64,000 bases of DNA from Ferruginibacter sp. (GCA_025963635.1 JAOQAK010000080.1:124001-188000), one strand, 5' to 3'; shown: positions 44,872-54,738, counted from the first letter of the stretch. The notes: a model not told the origin generated them from the letters alone. Made by a program: numbers and translations.

Positions 44872-46380
44872 TATGCCCTTTATTCCCAGCTTCTTTTGCA
44901 GGGTGTACCACACCGGCAGGATATCAGACGATAGTTGTAATGCTAATGTGCCCGCCCCGAAAATAACAATAAAGCATGTGCTTCTTATCACCAGCCAAAT
45001 AAATCCATGTTGTTCGTTGAATAGAAAGTAACAGCAGTAAAACGCCGCAACGCCCAAAACAATGGTGTAAAAAGTTTCCTTGGTAAAAGGCTGCATTTGG
45101 AACTTCTTTTTCAAATACCAAAAGCGAATTGAATTGTACACGGTAAAAGTAAAAAGATTCGCTATGGCGGGGCCTACCACACCGAAGTAGTATTTCGTTA
45201 ATATGTAATTGAATGGAAGTGTGATCAATAACAGGATGATCCCTGTAAAAAATTCAAATTTCCATAGGGTAGAAGTGGCGATGATTTGACTGTTTACTCC
45301 TGTGCCCATGTCCACGATGCGCATCAGCCCGATGAAGAAGAAAATCCACCTTGCATCTAAGTAGACGCTTTGCAAATGAAAAGTAAAAATTCCATCCGCA
45401 AAATTTAGCCAGATCAATGAAAACATACCCACCGAAAATATCAGCTGGTTAATAGACGATTGTTTATAGATCCTATTAATGCGTTCAAGGTCCTTATCTT
45501 TCCAGGCCTGTGACAGGGCGGCGATTGACGAGGAGATGATGCCACGTTGTGGTGCCTGTATCAAACTGGCTATATTTTGCGCAAGCGAATAAACCGCAAC
45601 AGCACCCAGTCCACTGGAAGACACCGAGGCGAGCAGTATGGTATCGAACACACTTGCTATGGCATACACCAATGTGCCGCCGTAAATAAATTTTATAAGG
45701 CCGGTGATCTTCTTAAAATATTTTTTGGTAACAATGCTTACTTTAAAAGTAAGATGAATATAACCCCTGCTTAGAAGATACACGAGCAGGATGAGGGCAA
45801 TGGCCAAATACGTGAATGAATATATTTTGATGAAAAGATCGAATTTGCCCAAAAAGCCAATTAAGTAAAAAATGATGAGAAGGGTCGCAAATACCCTGAA
45901 CTGGACTTCCCGTAAAAAATTAGTGAAGATGGATCTTTTTAATTGCCATGCATAGCTTTCAAGGATGGTGTACAAGGTTAGCCCAAGTCCGAAGGGAAAT
46001 ACCCAGTAATAATATTTTACAAATTCCGGGGAATTCTTTCCAAATTTATAAATGATCAGATCTTTAAAATAGATACCTCCTATCACTACAAAACAAAAGC
46101 CCACCAGGGAAACCAGCAACGCCCAGGTTAAGATATCATTTCTCCTGTTATCGAGGTTGTCTTTGTAATAGGGGTAAAACTTATAGATATAGGACGGCAT
46201 GCCCAGGTTAGCCAATGAAAACATCAGGTTAGCTACGGCTATAAAAATGCCGGTAAGTCCGTATTGTTCTTTGGTAAAGCCGCCTTCCCTTGTAAATAAA
46301 TAGGTATTGAAAAAGCCAAGTGCAAAGCCAAAATAAACCATCACCGACGAAATAATACTTTGCCTTCTTATTTGGCTCAT
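44857..46380 (-). CDS. Polysaccharide/oligosaccharide flippase (Wzx-like, MOP superfamily)
   Basis: 507 residues and about 14 membrane helices. The start RRQSIISSVMVYFGFALGFF with NTYLFTREGGFTKEQYGLTG is typical of Bacteroidota MATE/Wzx-like flippases that move lipid-linked sugars across the inner membrane. There is no glycosyltransferase cluster nearby. It follows the M1 peptidase gene by 18 bases in the same direction, so the two may be co-transcribed, without an evident functional link. Confidence 0.85.
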   Translation of the reverse strand: MSQIRRQSIISSVMVYFGFALGFFNTYLFTREGGFTKEQYGLTGIFIAVANLMFSLANLGMPSYIYKFYPYYKDNLDNRRNDILTWALLVSLVGFCFVVIGGIYFKDLIIYKFGKNSPEFVKYYYWVFPFGLGLTLYTILESYAWQLKRSIFTNFLREVQFRVFATLLIIFYLIGFLGKFDLFIKIYSFTYLAIALILLVYLLSRGYIHLTFKVSIVTKKYFKKITGLIKFIYGGTLVYAIASVFDTILLASVSSSGLGAVAVYSLAQNIASLIQAPQRGIISSSIAALSQAWKDKDLERINRIYKQSSINQLIFSVGMFSLIWLNFADGIFTFHLQSVYLDARWIFFFIGLMRIVDMGTGVNSQIIATSTLWKFEFFTGIILLLITLPFNYILTKYYFGVVGPAIANLFTFTVYNSIRFWYLKKKFQMQPFTKETFYTIVLGVAAFYCCYFLFNEQHGFIWLVIRSTCFIVIFGAGTLALQLSSDILPVWYTLQKKLGIKGIKKGE

Positions 46381-46398
46381 ACGATTATTTGGTGCAAA

Positions 46399-48063
46399 TT
46401 AATCTACCTTTTTTGTTTTGATGTAAAAATTTGGATCCACCAAAAATATGTAATCTTCTGCAGGTATTTTAAAAGATTGCCAGGCTTCAGTTGGTTTTAT
46501 CCACTGCTGTTTGCCGGTGCCGATTTTTACCGGCATGTTGAACCCTTTTATACAATCGGCATAGCGATAATCGAGTTTGTTTTTCTTCAGTCTGTATTCC
46601 AACACAGGTACCTGGATGGTGGTTAAATATTGCTCAAACACTTTGCTGAAATCTATTTTGGATTGAACGTTGATATAATCCTCCACCTGTTTTGCAGTTA
46701 CTGTTTGGTGGTAAAATGTTTTGTTTAGTCCCCTTAGTATTTTCCTGAATAAAGTATCATCATTAATAATCTGCCGGATGGTATGGATCATATTGGCAGC
46801 CTTGGGATACATGTCGCCGCTACCTTCTTTGTTTACATTATAAGGCCCCGTGATCGGGATATCATTGGCAATGTTTTTCCGGATACCCATAACATAAGCT
46901 GTTGCAGCATCTTTGCCATAATAATATTGAGTAAACAATGTTTCAGAATAATTTGTAAACCCTTCGTGCACCCACATATCCGCAATATCCTTTGTGGTGA
47001 TATTGTTGGCAAACCACTCGTGCCCGCTTTCATGTACAATGATGAAATCCCATTTTAAGCCCCAACCGCTGCCACTTAAATCTTTGCCCAGGTACCCGTT
47101 CTGGTATCCATTTCCATAGGCGACGGCACTTTGATGCTCCATTCCGAGGTGCGGCGCCTCTACCAACTTATAGCCATCTTCATAAAACGGGTAGGGGCCA
47201 AACCAGTATTCAAAGGCCTTCATCATTTTTGGAGCATCGGTGAATTGCTTTTTTGCTTTCTCGAGATTATAGTCCAACACCCAATAGTCCATGCTTAAAT
47301 TTCCTTTTTCTCCATTGTACACTTCGCCAAAATGCACATACTTGCCGATGTATGGAATGATGTTATAATTATTAATGGGATTTACTACGGCCCAATCATA
47401 GGTAGCTGTGCCATCGTTATTCATGATCTTACCCCGCATTCTTCCGTTGCCCACACACACAAGCGTATCCGGAACCGTGATGTGCATTTCGGCACTGTCG
47501 GGTTCATCCGCCTGGTGATCTTTGCAGGGATACCAAACGCTGGCGCCCAGGCCCTGGCAGGCGATGCTTACCCAGGGATTGTTGTTTTTATCTTTTTTCC
47601 AGATCAATCCTCCATCCCAGGGGGCATGTTTGGCGATTCGTGGTTTGCCATGGTAATACACAAACAAGTTGATGGAAGCGCCTGTTTTTAACGGATCGAT
47701 GTTGAAGAACCATGCATTGCCATCTTTACTGATTGTGTTTATTTTTACTGGGCTGGATGGCCCCGAAAGATTTACATACACAATACTGTCTAATAACATC
47801 GGTTCCTGTAAATCCAGCTGCACAAAGCTGCCATTAGTTAGGGCTTTTAAAGTGATGATATTATAACCGCTGATGGTACTGTCGTTTATATTAAAACTTA
47901 CATGCAGATCATATTTCAAAACATCCCACCAATTTCTTCCGGCACCGTAACTGCCTCTCAGCGTATCAGCATGAGTTAAAACAGTTCTGCCGCTTAAGGG
48001 TTGAGCAGCGATCTCTGCAAAGGAAAAGGACAAGAAAAGTATGATTGAGAGGATGGATTTCAT
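46399..48063 (-). CDS. Secreted M1 family metallopeptidase
   Basis: 554 residues with a signal peptide ending near FSFAEIAAQ. The zinc motif IVHESGHEWFANN (His344, His348) with Glu367 in WVHEGFTNYSE completes the HExxH-18-E set of gluzincins, and APHLGMEHQSAVAYG at about 303-317 is the exopeptidase substrate motif in GxMEx form. The N-terminal domain is the M1 beta-saddle. It lacks the ERAP1-like C-terminal domain of long M1 enzymes. Likely a periplasmic aminopeptidase. Confidence 0.92.
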   Translation of the reverse strand: MKSILSIILFLSFSFAEIAAQPLSGRTVLTHADTLRGSYGAGRNWWDVLKYDLHVSFNINDSTISGYNIITLKALTNGSFVQLDLQEPMLLDSIVYVNLSGPSSPVKINTISKDGNAWFFNIDPLKTGASINLFVYYHGKPRIAKHAPWDGGLIWKKDKNNNPWVSIACQGLGASVWYPCKDHQADEPDSAEMHITVPDTLVCVGNGRMRGKIMNNDGTATYDWAVVNPINNYNIIPYIGKYVHFGEVYNGEKGNLSMDYWVLDYNLEKAKKQFTDAPKMMKAFEYWFGPYPFYEDGYKLVEAPHLGMEHQSAVAYGNGYQNGYLGKDLSGSGWGLKWDFIIVHESGHEWFANNITTKDIADMWVHEGFTNYSETLFTQYYYGKDAATAYVMGIRKNIANDIPITGPYNVNKEGSGDMYPKAANMIHTIRQIINDDTLFRKILRGLNKTFYHQTVTAKQVEDYINVQSKIDFSKVFEQYLTTIQVPVLEYRLKKNKLDYRYADCIKGFNMPVKIGTGKQQWIKPTEAWQSFKIPAEDYIFLVDPNFYIKTKKVD

Positions 48064-48210
48064 TTTTGACAGCCAAATTATTTAAATGACAATTGATAAT
48101 GTTCTCTAATTTTAGATCAATTAAATAAAAGTAAACAGAAATAAATTCAGGTAGTTAAAAACTTGCGTTAAAGAACTACTCAACGTAAGCTTACTTTCAA
48201 CAATAAACCA

Positions 48211-49833
48211 ATGATTTTAAAACATTATCCAATATCGATCATACTATTTGCCCTTATACTATTTTCCTGCCATTCTCACCGGCATACGGATAAAAAAATA
48301 TTCCACTACAATGAACAGACCGGCATTGCATCACTGGATCCGGCATTTGCAAAAAATCAGTCCATCATGTGGGCTATCCACCAGCTGTACAATACCTTAA
48401 TTGAAGTGGATGAAAATATGCAGCTAAAACCTTCGCTCGCAAAAAGCTGGGAATTGTCTGAGGATAACCTGCAGTTTACTTTTCATTTGCGAGCGGATGT
48501 TTACTTTCATGATGACGCGGCCTTTACAAATGGAAAGGGAAGGTTGCTTACAGCCAGGGATGTGGTCTTTAGTTTTAACAGGCTTGTTGATAAAGAGGTT
48601 GCTAGTCCGGGTGCCTGGATATTTAATAACAGGATAGATACAATTAATGGATTTGTAGCGGTGGATGATTCTACTTTTCAATTAAAATTGTTGCGCCCCT
48701 TTCAACCCATACTTGGTATTTTAAGCATGCAGTATTGTTCGATTGTGCCTGCAGAAGCAGTAAATAAGTATGGCAGCAATTTCCGAAGTCACCCTGTTGG
48801 CACCGGGCCTTTTCAATTGGTGACATGGGAAGAGGGGCAAGCTTTATTGCTGAAAAAAAATCCCCGGTACTTTGAAAGGGATAGTAGCGGTAATGCCCTA
48901 CCTTATTTAGATGGTATCAAAGTTTCGTTTTATGATAGTAAGGCAACCGAGTTCCTCGAATTTCAACAGAACCGGCTTGATTTTATAAATGATATTGATG
49001 CCTCGTTCAAGGATGAGATTTTGACTAAAACCGGGCGACTTAAAAAACAGTGGGAGGGCAAGTTGGTATTGCAAAAGCACGATTACCTTAATATAGAGTA
49101 CCTGGGTATTTTGGTGGATCCTGCAAATGACCTGGTAAAAAACAGTCCTTTGCAATTGCAGAAAATCCGGCAGGCGATCAATTATGGTTTCGACCGGAGA
49201 AAGATGATGTTGTATTTGCGCAATTCGATCGGTACTGCAGCGGAAAGTGGTTTTGTTCCGGCCGGCCTTCCCTCGTTTGATACGGTTGCGGTAAAGGGCT
49301 ATCGTTATGATCCGGAAAGGGCGAAACACCTCCTTAGTGAGGCAGGTTTTCCAGGAGGGAAGAATTTACCGACGATAAAATTATTAACCATTCCTATTTA
49401 CGCAGATCTTGCTAGCTATATCGCCAATGAATTAAACCTGGCGGGAATAAATGTGCAGGTGGAAGCTATTCAGAAAAGCTTGCTGCTGGAGCAGACTTCA
49501 AAATCGCAGACATTGTTTTTCAGGGGAAGCTGGATTGCTGATTATCCTGATGCGGAAAATTATTTAAGCGTTTTTTATGGAAAAAACCCGGCTCCCCCCA
49601 ATTATACACGGTATAAAAATCCGGAGTACGATAAATTATATGAACTTGCGATCGCTGAAAAGGAGGATTCTGCCCGGTACCGGCTTTATCAGCAAATGGA
49701 TCGGTTAATCATTAGAGATGCGCCGGTGGTGCCATTATGGTATGACATGGTTATTCACTTGGTGCATACGAATATCAGTGGCTTTCCGGCGAATAGTTTA
49801 AATCTTTTGGAGTTACGAAAAGTTAAAAAATAA
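48211..49833 (+). CDS. Peptide/oligopeptide ABC transporter substrate-binding lipoprotein
   Basis: 540 residues with a lipobox (IILFALILFSCHSH). SBP_bac_5 family signs: IASLDPAFAKNQSIMWAIHQ, the LAKSWELSEDNLQFTFHLRA segment, HPVGTGPFQLVTWEEGQALL and the C-terminal APVVPLWYDMVIHLVHTNIS. No permease or ATPase of the transporter is nearby, which is usual for an orphan DppA/OppA-like protein in this phylum. A 10-base palindrome GTAAGCTTAC lies 17 bases before the ATG. Confidence 0.9.
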   Translation: MILKHYPISIILFALILFSCHSHRHTDKKIFHYNEQTGIASLDPAFAKNQSIMWAIHQLYNTLIEVDENMQLKPSLAKSWELSEDNLQFTFHLRADVYFHDDAAFTNGKGRLLTARDVVFSFNRLVDKEVASPGAWIFNNRIDTINGFVAVDDSTFQLKLLRPFQPILGILSMQYCSIVPAEAVNKYGSNFRSHPVGTGPFQLVTWEEGQALLLKKNPRYFERDSSGNALPYLDGIKVSFYDSKATEFLEFQQNRLDFINDIDASFKDEILTKTGRLKKQWEGKLVLQKHDYLNIEYLGILVDPANDLVKNSPLQLQKIRQAINYGFDRRKMMLYLRNSIGTAAESGFVPAGLPSFDTVAVKGYRYDPERAKHLLSEAGFPGGKNLPTIKLLTIPIYADLASYIANELNLAGINVQVEAIQKSLLLEQTSKSQTLFFRGSWIADYPDAENYLSVFYGKNPAPPNYTRYKNPEYDKLYELAIAEKEDSARYRLYQQMDRLIIRDAPVVPLWYDMVIHLVHTNISGFPANSLNLLELRKVKK

Positions 49834-49868
49834 TTTGGACAAAATTCTTTAAACTTCGGAAAAATGTC

Positions 49869-49876
49869 TATATTTG
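49869..49876 (+). promoter_or_regulatory. -7 box of the toxin-antitoxin pair
   Basis: TATATTTG fits TAnnTTTG and overlaps the first codons of a longer frame that starts at 49864, so translation should start at the ATG at 49894. Confidence 0.45.
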
Positions 49877-49893
49877 TAGGGAAAATATTGAAT

Positions 49894-50322
49894 ATGAAAG
49901 TTGCTGATAATGCCACTAAAGTGTACAAGCAATATTCGGATTATATTCTTCATGAAGAATCCAACATGCTTTCAGAGCCTGAATCCGTTTATGCTACGGC
50001 CTTCAATGATATGATTGCAGTATCCAGTTATGATAAAGATTTCGCTGCAGATCTGCTCGATATTTCTTATAAAACCGTTGCAAGATATCAAAAGGAAAAA
50101 AAGAAATTAAGCCCTTTACAAAGTGAATATATATTAAAAACCATTGTGCTTTTCAATAAAGGCAACCAGGTGTTTGGAGATAAAGAAAGTTTCAACCGCT
50201 GGCTCGATAAACCTGCCTTTGGCTTGGGCAATCGTATTCCGCGGGCCTTTATTACTACGGTAGGGGGTATCAATTTTGTTATCGACGAGCTTAACCGCAT
50301 AGCCCGTGGGGATCTTGCATAA
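49894..50322 (+). CDS. Xre/MbcA/ParS-type antitoxin (DUF2384)
   Basis: 142 residues from ATG 49894. The N-terminal half has an Xre-like helical part with FAADLLDISYKTVARYQKEK. The C-terminal toxin-binding domain contains GNQVFGDKESFNRWLDKPAF and GNRIPRAFITTVGGINFVID, where RIP/GNRIPRAFI stands for the usual GxxPxxLL segment of the family. It binds and silences the RES toxin and probably represses the operon. The toxin gene starts 8 bases later. Confidence 0.88.
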   Translation: MKVADNATKVYKQYSDYILHEESNMLSEPESVYATAFNDMIAVSSYDKDFAADLLDISYKTVARYQKEKKKLSPLQSEYILKTIVLFNKGNQVFGDKESFNRWLDKPAFGLGNRIPRAFITTVGGINFVIDELNRIARGDLA

Positions 50323-50330
50323 TTATCTTC

Positions 50331-50774
50331 ATGACTGTTTTTAGAATTACCACCATTCAATGGAGCAAATCCTTAACGGCGTCCGGCTATCCTGCAAGAT
50401 GGAATGGGAGAGGGAATTTTGTGATTTATACTGCGGAAAGCCGCTCATTGGCCTGCCTCGAGAATCTTGTACACAGAAGCGGCGAAGGAAATAATGCCCT
50501 ATACAAGGTAATATTAATTGAGATTCCCGGGGATCTGGCTGTTGAAACAATTGACGCTTCCACTTTAAAAAAAGACTGGCATACTATTGATAATTATTCA
50601 TATTGCCAATCTTTAGGAAACACCTGGCTCAATGAACTTCGGAGCCCTATATTAAAAGTTCCTTCCGTAATTATACGAAAGGAACACAATTACCTGATCA
50701 ATCCAAACCATCCAAATTTTAATACTATAAAAATAATGAGTGTGGAAGACTTTGAATTTGATAAGCGCTTTTGA
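50331..50774 (+). CDS. RES domain NAD+-degrading toxin
   Basis: 147 residues, the normal RES length. ARWNGRGNFVIYTAESRSLA carries the conserved Arg and the Tyr-Thr-Ala-Glu-Ser segment, and SLACLENLVH the conserved Glu; the late VPSVIIRKEHNYLINPNHP has the family Ser and the INPxHP box. RES toxins break down NAD+ by phosphorolysis or hydrolysis. The stop codon directly abuts the msrA stop on the other strand. Confidence 0.9.
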   Translation: MTVFRITTIQWSKSLTASGYPARWNGRGNFVIYTAESRSLACLENLVHRSGEGNNALYKVILIEIPGDLAVETIDASTLKKDWHTIDNYSYCQSLGNTWLNELRSPILKVPSVIIRKEHNYLINPNHPNFNTIKIMSVEDFEFDKRF

Positions 50775-51419
50775 TCAATGCTTCTTTAATTTAGCTTTGA
50801 ATACCTTCTGAAACTTCTCCACTTTGGGCCTGATCACAAACTGGCAATATCCCTCGTTACCGTTTTCGTTATAGTAATTTTGATGGTAATCTTCCGCAGG
50901 ATAAAATTTAACAAAGGGTTCCAGGGTAGTGACGATTGGCTTGTCCCATGCGCCGCTTTTATTTAATTCAGCCTTATACTTTTCCACTTTTGCTTTTTGC
51001 TCATCATTGTGATAGAAAACCACGCTGCGGTATTGGGTGCCAACATCATTTCCCTGCCTGTTTAGCGTGGTAGGGTCATGTACCTGCCAAAAAATTTTCA
51101 GCAAATCATCAAATGTAATTTTTGCCGGATCATACACAATGTTCAGGCATTCAGCATGGCCCGTGGTGCCGGTACAAACCTGTTTGTAGGTTGGATTATC
51201 CACTTTGCCGCCGCTGTAGCCACTGGTAACTTTTATAACTCCTTCTACCTGCTGAAAAACGGCTTCAGTACACCAAAAGCAGCCCGTTCCAAAAGTAGCT
51301 GTATCCATTTTTTCAATATTTATGTTATCAGACATATTCAGTGATTTAGTTGTATTGTTTTTTTGAGATGGGAATAAAAAGCCCATCAAAGAACTGATCG
51401 CTAAAAAAAGTATTTTCAT
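50775..51419 (-). CDS. msrA: Peptide-methionine (S)-S-oxide reductase
   Basis: 214 residues: a short N-terminal hydrophobic segment (ILFLAISSLMGFLFP), so probably exported or membrane-attached, then MsrA with FGTGCFWCTEAVFQQVEGV (Cys47), SGYSGGKVDNPTYKQVCTG, and HAECLNIVYDP with AEDYHQNYY at the end. It repairs oxidised methionine with thioredoxin as reductant; thioredoxin-fold secreted proteins elsewhere in this window could serve as its partner outside the cytoplasm. Confidence 0.93.
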   Translation of the reverse strand: MKILFLAISSLMGFLFPSQKNNTTKSLNMSDNINIEKMDTATFGTGCFWCTEAVFQQVEGVIKVTSGYSGGKVDNPTYKQVCTGTTGHAECLNIVYDPAKITFDDLLKIFWQVHDPTTLNRQGNDVGTQYRSVVFYHNDEQKAKVEKYKAELNKSGAWDKPIVTTLEPFVKFYPAEDYHQNYYNENGNEGYCQFVIRPKVEKFQKVFKAKLKKH

Positions 51420-51442
51420 TGTATGAGTTTAAAGAAACTACG

Positions 51443-51472
51443 CAAAAGTAACCAGCTTAGTTTGCGAAACAA
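51443..51472 (-). promoter_or_regulatory. msrA promoter
   Basis: Minus-strand TTG, 19 bases, TACTTTTG match the consensus exactly in spacing. The leader is about 20 bases before ATG 51419. Confidence 0.6.
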
Positions 51473-51591
51473 TAAATGCTCATCAAGGTTTAACAATTGC
51501 TACTTTATTATAGCAAATAAAACAAAGAAGCACCCGTCGGAAAGTTATGGAGCAAATCTCCTTCTAACGCAAATTTTTAAGGGAAAGCTAT

Positions 51592-52149
51592 ATGAACCTA
51601 TATTTTATCGCCATTATTCCGCCTCCGGAAATAAGCAAAGATGTTATTGCCTTTCAAACGGATTTTTCCACGCGTTTTGGAAGTAAGGCAGCGTTAAAGG
51701 CAATGCCACATCTCACACTAAAGGCACCATTTCAGTTGCCGGATGCGGAACATCTCAGACTGCTTCGATGGTTTCAAAATCTATATTTTAACCTTGAACC
51801 GTTTCAAATTGAATTGAAAGATTTTGGAGCTTTTCACAATAAAAATCACCCTGTCATTTTTCTAAGACCCATAATCAATGTGCCATTGTATTCTTTACAG
51901 AAGGAAATTATGAGAAGTTTCCACTTTGCATTTCCGGCTTTACCCATTTTAAATCTTGAATTGAAGTTTACACCACATATTACCCTTGCTTACCGCGATC
52001 TTGATGTGATTTCATTTAAGGAGGCATGGCAAGAGTATGGAACAAAGAAATATGCAGCCGAATTTATGGTGGATAGTTTTTGTCTTCTACAGCATAATAG
52101 AAAGACATGGGAAATTATGGAAAGCTACCAGTTGCTGCGTACGATCTAA
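51592..52149 (+). CDS. 2'-5' RNA ligase family (2H phosphoesterase) protein
   Basis: 185 residues with the two H-x-T/S-x motifs that define the 2H superfamily: MPHLTLKAPF (His40, Thr42) and TPHITLAYRD (His129, Thr131). The ThpR/LigT group acts on 2',5'-linked or cyclic phosphates in RNA ends; the actual substrate is unknown. Standalone gene between msrA and a convergent lipoprotein gene. Confidence 0.88.
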   Translation: MNLYFIAIIPPPEISKDVIAFQTDFSTRFGSKAALKAMPHLTLKAPFQLPDAEHLRLLRWFQNLYFNLEPFQIELKDFGAFHNKNHPVIFLRPIINVPLYSLQKEIMRSFHFAFPALPILNLELKFTPHITLAYRDLDVISFKEAWQEYGTKKYAAEFMVDSFCLLQHNRKTWEIMESYQLLRTI

Positions 52150-52153
52150 ATTA

Positions 52154-52810
52154 TCATTTGCCGCAGCTAAAATTCAAATTCAGCATTTCCAGTGGCTTCC
52201 ACGCGGCGTGATCACGTGGCTTCGGCGATATTTGAAACAGCAGCGCAGTATGATCTTTGGTATCGCAGCTTTTGACATGAATCGTGCAATTTAACAGAAT
52301 AGGCTTTTCATCAAGATAGTCAAGCATTTGAATGGTGCCGGTATAAGTAACAATATCTCCGCTTGTGGTTGCGATCTTTTTAACAATTACCTCAGTGGGG
52401 ATCACTTTATTTTGCGGAATCTTTCTTTCAATAATATTTCTTTTTACCAGGCCATTATAATATTCAGTTAGGTTCTGTTGCAGAACCATCTCATTGATTG
52501 CCGGTTTTCCATCCAGCCACCATACAAATGCATAACACCAGTGCTCATCGCTGTTGATGTCTCCCCAGCCCTTTGCAAATCGCAGATCTTCTGTACCCTT
52601 ATAAGAAATAGCTGGTGCAAAATCTATCGGGAAGCTGATGCGTTCGGTTGTCCATCCCATTGGGGTCTGTAAATAATAAGAAGCAGTTGGTGTATTGGTG
52701 GCTGCTACTGTTTTGCTCTTATGGTCACCAGTATTATTATTACAGGATGTAAGCCCAGCAAGTAATAGCAGGTACAGCAATGTTTTTTGAGCGAACCGTA
52801 TTATTTCCAT
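52154..52810 (-). CDS. Lipoprotein of unknown function
   Basis: 218 residues with a lipobox (LLLLAGLTSCNNN). The rest is beta-rich with TPMGWTTERISFPIDFAPAI, RFAKGWGDINSDEHWCYAFV and a Cys-containing end (NCTIHVKSCDTKDHTALLFQ). I do not recognise a named family. The stop codons of this gene and the 2H protein gene are 4 bases apart, in convergent orientation. Confidence 0.7.
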   Translation of the reverse strand: MEIIRFAQKTLLYLLLLAGLTSCNNNTGDHKSKTVAATNTPTASYYLQTPMGWTTERISFPIDFAPAISYKGTEDLRFAKGWGDINSDEHWCYAFVWWLDGKPAINEMVLQQNLTEYYNGLVKRNIIERKIPQNKVIPTEVIVKKIATTSGDIVTYTGTIQMLDYLDEKPILLNCTIHVKSCDTKDHTALLFQISPKPRDHAAWKPLEMLNLNFSCGK

Positions 52811-53088
52811 AATTGTCCAATTAGAATTGTTTTTATTAAGCTGGAAAATTCAAAACAAGTGAAATCATCTTCCCGAATTAGCATACAAATTAATAGATAA
52901 CCACCAACTTTTGTCATCATTAGGCAAGATTAACAATAGTAACGAATAATGGAATCTTTGCAGTGGCCATTCATAATTATTTTTATTTTTATAACTTGTA
53001 CAACAAACGTGTTCGGCAGGTGTTTTTTGTTTTTTGAAAGATTACCTTCCTAGGAAGTGCACATAAATATGGAAATAAATTACTCTTT

Positions 53089-54111
53089 ATGAAATACAAA
53101 TTATTAGGTAATACAGGCTTGAAGGTATCCGAGCTTTGCCTCGGTACCATGACATTTGGCGGAAAAGGGTATTGGACCGCAATTGGCACACTTGACCAGC
53201 AGGCTGTTGACAATCTTGTTGGCAGTTCCGTGGATGCGGGCATTAATTTTATTGATACTGCCAATGTTTACTCCGAAGGACTTTCGGAAGAGATGACTGG
53301 TAAAGCCATCCGCAATCTCGGGTTGAAGAGGGAAAATTTGGTGATTGCTACCAAAGTGCGGGGCAAGATGAGTGACGATCCCAATGGCATCGGTCTTAGC
53401 CGCAAACATATTCTTCACCAGGTGGATGAAAGCTTGCGGCGCCTTAACCTGGAGTATATCGACCTGTACCAGGTGCATGGTTATGATGAACTCACGCCCA
53501 TTGAAGAAACCCTGGATACACTTGATGGCCTCGTCGAAAACGGCAAGGTGAGATATATCGGATGTAGCAATATGTCTGCGTGGCAAATCATGAAGGCCGT
53601 GGATTATTCTACTTTTAACCGGCAGGCGAAGTTCATTTCGCTTCAGGCTTATTATACCATTGCCGGGCGTGATTTGGAAAGGGAGATTGTGCCGCTTTTA
53701 AAAGATCAGCATATAGGCCTGATGGTATGGAGTCCACTGGCAGGGGGATTGTTAACCGGAAAATTCAAACGCAATGCTGAAGGGGCGGGCGACGCCAGAA
53801 GGATTAATTTTGATTTTCCGCCGGTAAACAAGGAGAAAGCTTTTGATATTCTTGATGTGCTGGATGCCATGGCACAAGAAAAAGAAGTGTCCATTGCTCA
53901 ATTGTCGCTGGCATGGCTGCTTCATCAACCAGCTGTTACAAGCATTATCATCGGTGCAAAAAAGCCCGAGCAATTGGAAGATAACCTGAAATCGACTGAT
54001 GTAGTTTTTACTCCGGAAGAATTAAAAACATTGGATGAAGCAAGCAAGCTTTCTCCCGAATATCCGGGGTGGATGCTTGAGCGCATGGGTGCTGACCGGA
54101 AAAAGCAATAG
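53089..54111 (+). CDS. Aldo/keto reductase
   Basis: 340 residues, TIM-barrel NAD(P)H oxidoreductase. The catalytic tetrad is visible: FIDTANVYSEGLSEE (Asp56, Tyr61), VIATKVRG (Lys89) and LYQVHGYDE (His130). The C-terminal SIIIGAKKPEQLEDNLKSTD binds the cofactor phosphate region. Group similar to YajO/Tas-type enzymes; the substrate is unknown. No operon partner. Confidence 0.9.
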   Translation: MKYKLLGNTGLKVSELCLGTMTFGGKGYWTAIGTLDQQAVDNLVGSSVDAGINFIDTANVYSEGLSEEMTGKAIRNLGLKRENLVIATKVRGKMSDDPNGIGLSRKHILHQVDESLRRLNLEYIDLYQVHGYDELTPIEETLDTLDGLVENGKVRYIGCSNMSAWQIMKAVDYSTFNRQAKFISLQAYYTIAGRDLEREIVPLLKDQHIGLMVWSPLAGGLLTGKFKRNAEGAGDARRINFDFPPVNKEKAFDILDVLDAMAQEKEVSIAQLSLAWLLHQPAVTSIIIGAKKPEQLEDNLKSTDVVFTPEELKTLDEASKLSPEYPGWMLERMGADRKKQ

Positions 54112-54237
54112 GGGGTTCGAATAATGAAGGTTGTTGAGTTGCTCCCCAATGCTGTAAAAGTACAAGGGAGTGACACAAGGATGCTTAATTGAAAAACCAA
54201 TGCTGGTAAACAATAAATTTACAATCATCAAAATGCG

Positions 54238-54738
54238 CTAAAATTGTTTATCATCCGCTGAGGGCCCATAAATAGAGGGTATTGGAATTTCGCAGATACG
54301 CATGTAAACTGTAAGCTGGCCGCGGTGATGTACCCAATGATTAATGGTTGGCCCTATATAATCTCCCTTCTTTTCCGAAAATAGCACCTGGCCATTCGAT
54401 TTTAAATAAAACTCCATTTCGAGATCAGCATCGGAAACATTTTCTAAAGCCTTTCTCACATCGTTCATATTTTCATCAAAATGATCCACCAGTTCTTTGG
54501 TGGTCTTGATTTCAGCATGTCTATAAGTTGCAAAATCAATTTCGCCGACGTTGACCATATAGGTAATCCACCTCGGAATTTCGGCTACGAGTAAAGCAAG
54601 ATATCCCATCTCCATGGAGGTAGGGTGCGGCTTAAAACTGAATTTTTCTTCAGGAATTCTTTCCAGGCATTTTCGGGTAGATATGGCTTCGGCTTCCAAT
54701 TCTTTTAAATAATCTGTGGCGGCGAGTGATGTATCCAT
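54238..54738 (-). CDS. DinB family protein
   Basis: 166 residues, four-helix bundle of the DinB/YfiT type. The metal-site histidines are at FKPHPTSMEMGYLALLVAEI and NHWVHHRGQLTVYMRICEIP near the C-terminus, together with TKELVDHFDENMNDVRKALE in the middle. DinB-like proteins often are thiol-dependent transferases; the exact reaction is unknown. Confidence 0.85.
   Translation of the reverse strand: MDTSLAATDYLKELEAEAISTRKCLERIPEEKFSFKPHPTSMEMGYLALLVAEIPRWITYMVNVGEIDFATYRHAEIKTTKELVDHFDENMNDVRKALENVSDADLEMEFYLKSNGQVLFSEKKGDYIGPTINHWVHHRGQLTVYMRICEIPIPSIYGPSADDKQF

Noticed and set aside
48185-48194. GTAAGCTTAC palindrome before the peptide-binding lipoprotein gene
   Set aside because: A single 10-base palindrome is expected by chance in 64 kb, and no second copy was seen, so no operator is claimed.
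51423-51686. 87-codon frame upstream of the 2H protein gene
   Set aside because: It overlaps the msrA promoter and the real start at 51592 in another frame, with no domain.
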